This document shows positions 16,463 to 24,329 of a stretch of 64,000 bases of DNA, in pieces. The position numbers and the translations under genes were made by a program. This DNA is from CAVQEG01 sp963711465. Lineage in GTDB: Bacteria; Bacteroidota; Ignavibacteria; OLB7. Location of the stretch: NCBI GenBank assembly GCA_963711465.1, contig CAVQEG010000001.1:1426001-1490000 (forward strand), in the 5' to 3' direction. The first letter of the stretch is position 1, and each line of letters starts with the position of its first letter. The notes beneath the pieces were generated by a model. That model did not search any database. It saw nothing but the letters and a program-made list of their open reading frames with translations, and was not told where the DNA came from.

Positions 16463-19108
16463 CTATCCCCCCGAGTACATCTGCATTCCGTCGGTGATGT
16501 AGCTCATCGTCGCCGACGTCGAACCGGAGGTGACGTAGACGAGCGCGAGCACCACGACGATGCCGAGAATCGCATACGTGTAGACACTGAACGGTCGGAT
16601 GTCGTAGACCACCGACGTCCCGCGCAGAACACGGTAGAGCAGCCACAGAATCACGCCGATCATCATGATGAAGACCGCGATCCCCGTCCCCGGCGCTTCG
16701 AGGATCCGGTAGAGACTCATTGCGATCGGAATCAGAAGCAGCACCGGCAGCGCCGACCAGACAGCAATGCTGTACGCGTCGGCAAAGAAGATCCGATTGC
16801 GAACGAATACCGCGCAGAGTCGAATTACCAGAGAGACCACCAGAAGAATCAGGAAGAACAGCGCGGTGAAGGTGAGCACCGAGAACTCCGGTCGCCACGT
16901 GATATAGTTGAGGAACTCCTTGACGGTGTCCGAGGCGATCAACGTTCCGGTAAGCGCGTCGAAGGCCTCGTTCATCCGGTAGTAGTAGATCAGCGACGAG
17001 ACGATCACGGCGAACGTCGCCGAAATCACGACGCCGAGCATTGTCGTCTGAACGCTCGAGAGAATGCGCTGGTCACGGATGTCCGCGAAGAAGTTGTACG
17101 GCCGCAGCAATGCCCGCGAAACGTTCTCGCGAAAGCGACGGGAATTGTTGATCAAAAGCAGGAATACGAACGCGCAGACGATACCGACGACGATGAACAG
17201 GACGGTCGACGGCGGTGTGTAGTCTCCGATGAGTACGTCCGGCACCTTCTGATTCGTGTACAGATTACCCAGCATCTGGGCGCTCTGTCGCTGCTCCCGG
17301 TCGAGCGAATACAGTCCCGAGGTGGCAAGGTATTGACGGCTGTTATTGACCGTCAGAATCGGTCGGTCGGTCCGATAATCATTGAAAGACCAATAGATCC
17401 CTCCCACTCCCGCGCTCTGAAGGACATCGTAGACATCCGAGACGTATTTCGCCTGCGCCTCGATGGAAATCGGATCGGAGTACCCGTTGTGGTTCCCCAG
17501 CTGCACGAATTTCCCATACGACAGCGCCACGAGCGGCTTGCTCCCGCCGAGATCGGTCTTCAGGCGGGCGATCGTCTCGCCCATCTTCTTCGGGTCGAGA
17601 TCGAACGTTCCGAATCCCGCGATGTCGACGAGACCGCGCAGCCGCTGCGTCCACGAGAAGCTCGAGCAATAGAACGGACGGTAGTCCAGCGAATCGATGA
17701 GGCGCCGCATTCTGCCCAGGGCCGCGATGGTCGCGTCATTGCTGCCGTTGACCGCTGCCGACAGTCCGTATGCCGTTACCGACGTATGAATTCCCGCCGC
17801 TTCGATCGTGAAGCGGAGTCGATCGAGCGAACGCCGCACGTACGCCTCGTCGCTGAACTGCGATGCCGGCGGCGTTCCGATCGACGCGTCCACCCATGCC
17901 ATCAGCCCGAGTTCGTCGCACAACTGCAGGAGATACGGATGCGGAACACCGTCCGGGAAGCGAACCACGTTCGCCCCCATGTCCTTGATCGCCTGCATAT
18001 CCTGCCGCATGCGCGCGTACGGCAGCGATGCACCGTACTGCTTCGTATCCTCGATGTAGACCACTCCCTTGGGAACGAACGGGCGGCCGTTGATCATGAT
18101 GCGATCGCCATCGACCCCGACCGTGCGGAAGCCGATGCGCAGCGTCTGCTCGTCGATGAGCGCGCCATGGAAGCGGATCTGAACCGTGACGTCGTAGAGG
18201 TTGGGCGAACCCGGTTCCCACAGCGCCGGATGCGGCACGTCGAAGTCCAGTGCGAGGTTCGCCGTGCGCTTGCTGTTGATGGTGAACGTCGTGTCGGCGC
18301 GACCGACCTCGGCCGCCGTCGACGTGTCCTGCGACCGGCGTGTCGTCACGAGTGACAGCTGCAGTTCAGGGCTGTCGCTGGCAATCGTCAGCGGCATGCC
18401 CGACGTGTCGTTGGCGCCAAACGTCCGCATCCCGCGGATGACATCGGAGGTAATGCGGACGCGGAACCGTGCCGAGGCGGACTGGTTGGCCGAGTCGCCG
18501 CTCAGTCGTGTGTCGAAGCGAATGTCGTCGATCCAGATCTTCGGAACGCCTACCAGAAAGATGTCCCGGTAGACTCCGCCATAGGTGCGGTTGCCAAGCA
18601 TCAGCTTCCGACGTGGCACCGTCGAGGTGTAGTCGAGCTGGTTGCTGACATCGATCTCGATCGAATTCTCCGCCTGCATCGGAATGTTGTCGGGCACGGC
18701 GATGGAGAACGGCATCCCGCTCTCGTGCTGGCCGACGAACTGGCCGTTGATTCGGATGGTACTCTGATACTGAACGCCGAAGCAGACCAGCTCCCACCGA
18801 TAGCGGCTGGCGAGATCCTTCGGAATCCGGAACGCGCGCCGGAACTGCAACTCGTCGGACCGATTGTAGCAGCTCGGCACCTGCACCGTCCGCCACGCGT
18901 CACCACCGTCGAACGACACCTCCCATGCGCCGTTGAGCGATATGACCGCACGCGTGGATCCCGAGAGCATCGAGGTATAGATGGAACGCTCGGGCGCTGG
19001 CGGCGAGCTCAGAAATCCCGCCGGCTGCGCCGCGGGCGAATTCTGTTGAGCAAACAGGGCAAGGGTGGAGACAACGACGAGGATCGGAATGAATACGATC
19101 GTCTTCAC
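16463..19108 (-). CDS. Catalytically degenerate GH2-like protein fused to a membrane domain
   Basis: An 881-aa protein starting at GTG 19108, preceded by a signal peptide-like MKTIVFIPILVVVSTLALFAQ. Residues about 50-600 follow the GH2 (beta-galactosidase-like) layout: a sugar-binding jelly roll (ISLNGAWEVSFDGG, VPSCYNRSD, IRINGQFVG), an Ig-like domain (PALWEPGSPNLYDVTVQI, EQTLRIGFRTV) and a TIM-barrel part (INGRPFVPKGVVY, LCDELGLMAWVD, GGIYWSFNDYRTDRPI). The acid/base position, normally an N-E pair, reads AAVNGSND near 451, and the nucleophile region, normally SEYG, reads ALSYGKF near 530, so both glutamates seem lost. From about residue 625 there are six or so hydrophobic segments (for example FIVVGIVCAFVFLLLI), resembling a Yip1-type bundle. 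It is probably an envelope sensor, scaffold or transport accessory rather than an enzyme. Confidence 0.88.
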   Translation of the reverse strand: MKTIVFIPILVVVSTLALFAQQNSPAAQPAGFLSSPPAPERSIYTSMLSGSTRAVISLNGAWEVSFDGGDAWRTVQVPSCYNRSDELQFRRAFRIPKDLASRYRWELVCFGVQYQSTIRINGQFVGQHESGMPFSIAVPDNIPMQAENSIEIDVSNQLDYTSTVPRRKLMLGNRTYGGVYRDIFLVGVPKIWIDDIRFDTRLSGDSANQSASARFRVRITSDVIRGMRTFGANDTSGMPLTIASDSPELQLSLVTTRRSQDTSTAAEVGRADTTFTINSKRTANLALDFDVPHPALWEPGSPNLYDVTVQIRFHGALIDEQTLRIGFRTVGVDGDRIMINGRPFVPKGVVYIEDTKQYGASLPYARMRQDMQAIKDMGANVVRFPDGVPHPYLLQLCDELGLMAWVDASIGTPPASQFSDEAYVRRSLDRLRFTIEAAGIHTSVTAYGLSAAVNGSNDATIAALGRMRRLIDSLDYRPFYCSSFSWTQRLRGLVDIAGFGTFDLDPKKMGETIARLKTDLGGSKPLVALSYGKFVQLGNHNGYSDPISIEAQAKYVSDVYDVLQSAGVGGIYWSFNDYRTDRPILTVNNSRQYLATSGLYSLDREQRQSAQMLGNLYTNQKVPDVLIGDYTPPSTVLFIVVGIVCAFVFLLLINNSRRFRENVSRALLRPYNFFADIRDQRILSSVQTTMLGVVISATFAVIVSSLIYYYRMNEAFDALTGTLIASDTVKEFLNYITWRPEFSVLTFTALFFLILLVVSLVIRLCAVFVRNRIFFADAYSIAVWSALPVLLLIPIAMSLYRILEAPGTGIAVFIMMIGVILWLLYRVLRGTSVVYDIRPFSVYTYAILGIVVVLALVYVTSGSTSATMSYITDGMQMYSGG

Positions 19109-19549
19109 GTGGGCGTTCTTCCTGAATGGGTGTTCCCGATGAACCGGGAATGAAGGTGTCTGCGGGCGAGCAGGTCGGATGTGGGCAAGTACGAAGTCGG
19201 GAAATTACGAACCGACCATGGCATGGCAAGAACTACCATTCCCTCAGCGGACATGCATCTGCGTCGAGTGCATGCGTCGGTGGTGCGCGCGATATGGTCG
19301 TGTCCGACGATCGTGACGCGGCGGTTCGCCGGCAATCAGCACGACCGCCGGCGGTTCGATCACACGAAGCGGACGCTCGAGTTCGACAGCCGACAACACG
19401 ACCGACAGCACCAGCGTGAGCCAGACGCGGCGCAAGACCGCGGCAGACGTGACCACCAGCGTCGAATCGAATCCGCGCTCCGTCATCATTCTGTTCATCG
19501 AGGTCATCATCGCTCTGATGTCATTCACGAGTCGGCGGCTGTATCCGGA
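19109..19549. other. Intergenic region; possible small ORF unsupported
   Basis: A 441-bp gap. Just upstream of the GH2-like gene is a hairpin, TTCCCG/CGGGAA, at 19133-19150. A 94-codon minus-strand frame (19528-19244) encodes one hydrophobic stretch (VWLTLVLSVVLSAVELE) followed by an Arg/His-rich tail; its composition and the lack of any family resemblance make it unconvincing. Nothing else was seen. Confidence 0.3.
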
Positions 19550-20581
19550 TCACAGCGTATCGACGATCGCCGCAGAATCGATGCGCCGCATGCAGTCGTG
19601 CGTGCCGATTGGACAGCGGTCGCCTCCGTGGATTCGGCACGGTCGGCACGAGAGCGATTCGATCTCAACGACGTGGCTGCGATCACCACGGACGCCGAAT
19701 CCGAACGCGGGAACCGTGGGTCCAAAGATGGCAGTGACCGGGACGCCCACACTCTCGGCAATGTGAAGCGGAGCACTGTCGTTGCTCACCACCCGTTCCG
19801 CAATCGAAACGAGCGCGAGCGTGTCGGCAAGATCCAACTCTCCGGCAACCACGCAACGCTCCGGGAGGCCGGCCTCCCGCGCCACACGCAGGCAGAGTGC
19901 GCGCTCCGTCGGTCCTCCCACCATCCGTACGGCATACCCCTCGCCTGCCGCTGCGCGGGCGACCTCGGCGTATCCACGCTCGGTCCACCGCTTCGTCGCC
20001 CATACCGAACCGGGAGCGATCACGACGGTCTTCTCCCCGGAAAGCAGCTGCAGCTGACGTTCGACGCGATCGGGAAGCGGGACGAGCCACGAGGACGGCC
20101 GCGAGTATTCGCGAATTCCCGCAGCGTGCAGCAGTGCGTCGTTGCGGTCGAGTTCGTGCGCGCCGATGGTGTACTCGACCCGGTCGGTCAGCAACCAGGG
20201 GGCAGCACTCTGTCGGAATCCGATTCTACGGCCGATCCGCGCCTGTCGTGCCATCCACGCCGACCGCAGCGAGCGATGCGGAATGACGGCAATCTCGTAC
20301 CCACGCTCGCTGAGTTCGCCTGCCATCCTCCCTGTCGCACCGCGCGAGGATTTGTCCATCACGTGCAGCCCCCCAACCGCCGGATGCCCGGCGAACAGAT
20401 CCGCCGCTTCCCGCCGCACCACCACGCCGATATCCCGAGCGCCGGCATCGTGGAGTCGCCGCAGCAGCCCGCTCGCCAGAACGGCGTCTCCCAGGAAACC
20501 GGTCTGAATCACTACCACCCGCGAGTCGGAATTCCACTCAACCGACGGTCGGTCTCCCCCGTCCTCCAATCGGTCAGTCAT
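19550..20581 (-). CDS. Glycosyltransferase family 9 (heptosyltransferase-like)
   Basis: A GT9 enzyme of 343 aa, the family of LPS heptosyltransferases WaaF/WaaC that add ADP-heptose to the inner core at the cytoplasmic face of the inner membrane. Markers: VVVIQTGFLGDAVLASGLL at the N-terminus, VIAPGSVWATKRW at the start of the C-terminal Rossmann half, VSNDSAPLHIAESVGVPVTAIFGPT as the donor-binding signature, and a Cys-containing tail (LSCRPCRIHGGDRCPIG) typical of WaaF. It overlaps the upstream acyltransferase gene by 8 bp, so translation is probably coupled. Together they point to lipid A/core oligosaccharide synthesis. The exact acceptor cannot be told from sequence. Confidence 0.92.
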   Translation of the reverse strand: MTDRLEDGGDRPSVEWNSDSRVVVIQTGFLGDAVLASGLLRRLHDAGARDIGVVVRREAADLFAGHPAVGGLHVMDKSSRGATGRMAGELSERGYEIAVIPHRSLRSAWMARQARIGRRIGFRQSAAPWLLTDRVEYTIGAHELDRNDALLHAAGIREYSRPSSWLVPLPDRVERQLQLLSGEKTVVIAPGSVWATKRWTERGYAEVARAAAGEGYAVRMVGGPTERALCLRVAREAGLPERCVVAGELDLADTLALVSIAERVVSNDSAPLHIAESVGVPVTAIFGPTVPAFGFGVRGDRSHVVEIESLSCRPCRIHGGDRCPIGTHDCMRRIDSAAIVDTL

Positions 20582-21467
20582 AGCGTACCCCCGCCGTGTG
20601 CTTCCACCGCCGATGATGCCATACCCACTGTTCGGGATTGCGCAGAATCGCTGCCTCGAGCGTCGCGACGTACCGCTGCGTCAGCATGCGAACCCCTCCG
20701 GAATCATTCACGAGATCGTCATGCGGAATCTCCGCGAGCCGAGCCAGATACCTGCCACCGGGCTGCCGCACCGCGTAACCGACCACCACGCGCGCGTCGA
20801 ATCGCAGTGCAAGTCGTGCAGGCGCCGTGAACCAGTGCGTCGGAATTCCAAGAAGATCGATCGACGTCTCCTCCTCCGGAGCACTCTGGTCTGCGAGCAT
20901 TGCCACCGCGCCACCTCGCGCCAGCTCGCGCACCGATTCGCGCGCTCCACGCGAGGTCGGAATGAGCCGGTTGCCGAATCGAATTCTCATCGCCTCCAAC
21001 TCGTCGTCGTCGTCGTGTTCGTTGACCACCACCGCGATCGACCGTCCGGATGCCGCTCCGGCCGCTAACGCCAGCAGCTCCCAATTGCCGAAATGTCCCG
21101 ACAGCAGAACTGCCGGACGACCGTCGACCGAACGCAGAAGATCGAGATTCTCGAATTCGATCAGTCGTACCAGTCGACCGCGTCGGACGCGTCGAAGCAC
21201 CGTCATCTCCAGAAACACCGTCAGCAGGTTCGCCGCCGAACGTCTGGCAATACGCTCGCGGTCGGCCGCCGGCAGATCGGGAAACGCCAGCTCGAGATTC
21301 CGCTCGGCAATTGATCGACGAATTCCCAGTCGCCATGCAATGCCGCCGAGCACTCGTCCGATCGGTCCGCAAGCGGAGAACGGAAGCGCCCGCGCCACGA
21401 TCGCGAACGCGATGCGAACGGCATGGGAGGTGGCTCGATCGCGGATGCTCCGCCGTCGAACGGACAT
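20574..21467 (-). CDS. Lipid A biosynthesis acyltransferase (LpxL/HtrB family)
   Basis: A 297-aa member of the lysophospholipid acyltransferase superfamily, LpxL/LpxM branch, which transfers a secondary acyl chain to Kdo-lipid A or a related lipid. The catalytic H-x4-E motif is HFGNWE (H125/E130). Other family features are MLADQSAPEEE, FTAPARLALRF and the C-terminal NPEQWVWHHRRWK. Start chosen at ATG 21467 because GAGG lies 6 nt upstream and because the alternative ATG at 21497 would overlap the upstream gene by 23 bp. An N-terminal hydrophobic segment (residues 17-32) fits membrane attachment. It lies between the GWxTD gene and the GT9 gene in one operon. Confidence 0.92.
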   Translation of the reverse strand: MSVRRRSIRDRATSHAVRIAFAIVARALPFSACGPIGRVLGGIAWRLGIRRSIAERNLELAFPDLPAADRERIARRSAANLLTVFLEMTVLRRVRRGRLVRLIEFENLDLLRSVDGRPAVLLSGHFGNWELLALAAGAASGRSIAVVVNEHDDDDELEAMRIRFGNRLIPTSRGARESVRELARGGAVAMLADQSAPEEETSIDLLGIPTHWFTAPARLALRFDARVVVGYAVRQPGGRYLARLAEIPHDDLVNDSGGVRMLTQRYVATLEAAILRNPEQWVWHHRRWKHTAGVRYD

Positions 21468-21474
21468 TCGGTCC

Positions 21475-22926
21475 TCAGTCCTCCATGTGCTCGTCAATCA
21501 TCGCGTACTCGGTCATCCAGTTCTCCATCCGCGGTTCATGCGGAGCGGTCGAGTGAACGAGCAGATACGTCCCGGTTTGCGATCGATCGACGAAGACGAA
21601 TTCATAGCCGGTCGCCTGGTAGGTCCAGATCTCGTACGGTCGTCGATTGAAGTCGCTCGGGTGGCGGTCGATATTGTCCGGTCGTCCGTACTCGAGCAGC
21701 ACGCGCCCCCGCGGCGAGTCCCACCCACGGGGAAACATCGGCGCGGCGAAGCGATGTTCGGCCGTTGAAACGCGGGCGTAATAAGCATCACGCGTCGGGT
21801 TATCCGGTGTGACCGGGTCGTCGTCACGGTCTTTCCAGAACTGGGTCAGGAACCGGGCCTTTGCTGCGGCATCGTCGCCAAGATTGTCCCAGCGATCCCG
21901 TTCGGTACCGGTGGCAATCGGCCACACCTTCTTGTACTCGACGTCGAGCTCCTCTGCGGTCAGTCCCGAATACGTCGGATCGATCACGCCGAGAGCTCCG
22001 GGGTTCTGCGGCTGGGTAACTGCAGCGGTGATTGCCGAATCCCGCTGCGGATTGATGACGACGATCGGCTTGATCACGACCGCCGAATCGGAAAACGAAT
22101 GGCGCGGTCCGTCAAAGGCCTTGACGACCAGATAATAAGAGCCGCTGCGCAGGCGTTCGAGCACGATGGAATTGGTCTCGACAACCGCCGAGGCATCGGG
22201 ACGATCTCGATCGTATCCCTTCTGATAAAAAATTCGTCCGGTGGAATCCGCGAGTGAGTATTCGACGTGATACGTGCCTCCGGGTACGCGATCGGCGTTG
22301 TACACCTCGATGTATGAATTCAGCAGCAGAATCGGTGGCGCGACAGTGGCGCTGGGATTCGGATAGACGATCATCCCGTTCTTGTAGAAGGGATTCCGCT
22401 CATCACTGCTCGGCTGCAGCTGCGAGACGATCTCCACGTCGCTGAGCTGCAGGCGGTCGCTCGCGTAATCGCGCACGCTCAACGCGGCAACCACCGAATC
22501 AGTCCGCTCCGGCGCCGCGACGTCCATGTAGGACACGGTGGCACGATAGGTCCCCGGGGGTATTTCGAACAGCTTGATCCCCACCAGCGCGCGGTTCGCA
22601 GCCGAATCCGCCGGTTTCGGATTCGTGGTCACCCACTGCGACTGGTGGACCAGCCGTCCGGCGGTATCTCGCAGATCGATTCGCACCAGCAGTCGGCCGG
22701 CCACGCCATCCTCGTACTCCGAATAGGTGATCCCACGCTCGGCGAACTGATAGGTGAATTCGACCAGCGACGTGGAGTCGGTGTAGGCGAACGAATTGAC
22801 CGAGTAGGCGAAATCGACCGACGTCGGTGCCGACGCATTCTGTGCCGCTGCCGGTCTGCAGACGGTTGCGGTGCAGATTGCGGCGAGGATCAACGCATTC
22901 CTCACGCGCGGTGATGGGCGGAACAT
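21475..22926 (-). CDS. Secreted GWxTD domain-containing protein
   Basis: A 483-aa exported protein. ATG 22926 is preceded by AGAGGT at 7 nt and gives a standard signal peptide (NALILAAICTATVC, then RPAAAQ); the frame is open to 23133 but that part is low-complexity. The N-terminal half is made of beta-sandwich-like repeats (VLERLRSGSYYLVVKAFDG). The C-terminal third is the GWxTD domain: KARFLTQFWKDRDDDPVTP, FAAPMFPRGWDSPRGRVL, LEYGRPDNIDRHP and YEIWTYQATGYEFVFVD. In this copy GWxTD reads GWDSP. The family is common in FCB and Acidobacteria genomes and its function is unknown. The lpxL-like start follows the stop by 7 nt, linking it to envelope biogenesis. Confidence 0.9.
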   Translation of the reverse strand: MFRPSPRVRNALILAAICTATVCRPAAAQNASAPTSVDFAYSVNSFAYTDSTSLVEFTYQFAERGITYSEYEDGVAGRLLVRIDLRDTAGRLVHQSQWVTTNPKPADSAANRALVGIKLFEIPPGTYRATVSYMDVAAPERTDSVVAALSVRDYASDRLQLSDVEIVSQLQPSSDERNPFYKNGMIVYPNPSATVAPPILLLNSYIEVYNADRVPGGTYHVEYSLADSTGRIFYQKGYDRDRPDASAVVETNSIVLERLRSGSYYLVVKAFDGPRHSFSDSAVVIKPIVVINPQRDSAITAAVTQPQNPGALGVIDPTYSGLTAEELDVEYKKVWPIATGTERDRWDNLGDDAAAKARFLTQFWKDRDDDPVTPDNPTRDAYYARVSTAEHRFAAPMFPRGWDSPRGRVLLEYGRPDNIDRHPSDFNRRPYEIWTYQATGYEFVFVDRSQTGTYLLVHSTAPHEPRMENWMTEYAMIDEHMED

Positions 22927-23147
22927 GGCAGTACCTCTGAATTCGAATCGTGGTGCCGGCCCGTGCGCCGTCTGACGACGGTGAGCGACGTCAGTTCCGG
23001 TCTGAGTCGGGGGAAATTCGTGCGAATTGACGTGTGCAAAATGCACCGAACCCCGCCGTCGGGCAATGGAGCCATCCATCGCGTCGACGATACGGGGTCC
23101 GGAGAATTGAACGATGAATGATCGAACGGGCACGACGCCCCCGGCCG

Positions 23148-24203
23148 CTACTGCAGTCGAATCGAGCCGGTGATCGTGTTGACGAATCCGAGCGTCGCGT
23201 GCGGACGGATTGCGTAGTCGATCGTCCCGTTGAACGAACCCGTCTCGTACTTGATGCCGACGCCGCCGGAGAGGCCGAACGAGTCGTCGTAACCGAACGT
23301 GTAGCCGACGCGGGCGGAGACCAGGTCATTCCAGGTATACTCCACGCCGAGACCGACCCACTCGGAACGATCCGACGCGGTCGAGAACTCCGTGCTCGCA
23401 AGCAGCTTGTTCTCGGCGTCGTCATTGTCACCCAGAATCCGCGACGAGATGCCGGCGCGGAAGATCAGCGGCAGTGACGCGTCGCTGGCGATTTCCTGGA
23501 CGTCGGGATTCTGATTGCCCGTAGCAGTGTTCACGCCGCCCGACTCTACCAGATCGGTTCCCGAATAGTGCACCAGACCCGACAGGTTGCTGACGGAGAA
23601 TCCGATGCGAAGTCCGTACAGACCCGGCTCGTAGAGGGTTCCGACGTCGAAGGCGACACCGCTGGCCGACGTGTTGGCCAAGGCGAGGTTGATGAATTTG
23701 CCGTTGACGCCGAAGGAGAACTGATCGGTCAGCTGACCGGCGAAGGTGAGGCCGAGCGCCAGGTCGCGCGCAGTATAGGTGGCGCCGGTACCGTCCTGAT
23801 CGAACATCGTGGTCACTTCGATGTCATCCGACCCGTAGCTGATGGCGCTGAGTCCGGCGCGGAACTGACCGCCGACGGGGAAGGTGACGCCGGCGAAGTG
23901 ATGCTGCATGCCTCCGAACATGAGTCCGAAGCTGTAGCCGACCGAGGCGCCTTTGGTCTGCATGACGCCCGCGGGATTCCAGAAGATGGCGCTCGGATCG
24001 TCGGCGACACCGACGAAGTTGCCACCCATACCGATCGCACGGGCACCGATCGGAAGATCGAGGAACGCGCCGGAGCTGACGCCGACTTTCGAGAATGGCG
24101 CTTTCGTCGGCTCGGTCGACGTGTTCTCCTGTGCCGCGGCTCCGCTTGCGGCCAGGAGTCCGAGCAGCAGCGCGGCGGCTGTCAGTCGATAGAGATGCTT
24201 CAT
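23148..24203 (-). CDS. PorV/PorQ-family outer-membrane beta-barrel protein
   Basis: A 351-aa protein with a signal peptide (residues 1-24, ending GAAAQ). The mature N-terminus matches the PorV/PorQ (UPF0164-like) family: FLDLPIGARAIGMGG, FVGVADDPSAIFWNPAG, then alternating amphipathic strands (FRAGLSAISYGSDDIEV, YTARDLALGLTFAGQ) and a C-terminal strand ending TGSIRLQ. In Bacteroidota PorV shuttles T9SS substrates and PorQ takes part in their surface attachment; other paralogs act as general FadL-like barrels. Which role this copy has cannot be decided, but the GH44 cargo in this window shows a T9SS is expected. GGAG lies about 9 nt before ATG 24203. It is the last gene of the TonB receptor cluster. 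Confidence 0.88.
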   Translation of the reverse strand: MKHLYRLTAAALLLGLLAASGAAAQENTSTEPTKAPFSKVGVSSGAFLDLPIGARAIGMGGNFVGVADDPSAIFWNPAGVMQTKGASVGYSFGLMFGGMQHHFAGVTFPVGGQFRAGLSAISYGSDDIEVTTMFDQDGTGATYTARDLALGLTFAGQLTDQFSFGVNGKFINLALANTSASGVAFDVGTLYEPGLYGLRIGFSVSNLSGLVHYSGTDLVESGGVNTATGNQNPDVQEIASDASLPLIFRAGISSRILGDNDDAENKLLASTEFSTASDRSEWVGLGVEYTWNDLVSARVGYTFGYDDSFGLSGGVGIKYETGSFNGTIDYAIRPHATLGFVNTITGSIRLQ

Positions 24204-24275
24204 GCTGTATGCTCCAGTTGGATTGAATGCTCTCGCAAATGGGCTGAGCGATACGATGCCTTCGAGGCGGTCGCC

Positions 24276-24306
24276 GGACCGGTCGCGACGTGGCCGCGAC
24301 CGGTCC
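24276..24306 (-). terminator. 12-bp perfect hairpin after the giant secreted-protein gene
   Basis: GGACCGGTCGCG at 24276-24287 pairs perfectly with CGCGACCGGTCC at 24295-24306 around a 7-nt loop, 24 nt beyond the stop codon at 24330. No T-run follows on the minus strand. It could terminate transcription or protect the mRNA end, setting porV expression apart. Confidence 0.5.
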
Positions 24307-24329
24307 TGAGCGATGACGTATGCGCCCGG

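Noticed and set aside
19244..19528. 94-aa minus-strand frame with one hydrophobic stretch
   Set aside because: No ribosome-binding site, no homology signature, and an Arg/His-rich tail typical of non-coding GC-rich frames.
23030..23050. GTGCA-AAA-TGCAC palindrome upstream of the GWxTD gene as a possible operator
   Set aside because: Short, single occurrence, and not positioned relative to any recognisable promoter element.
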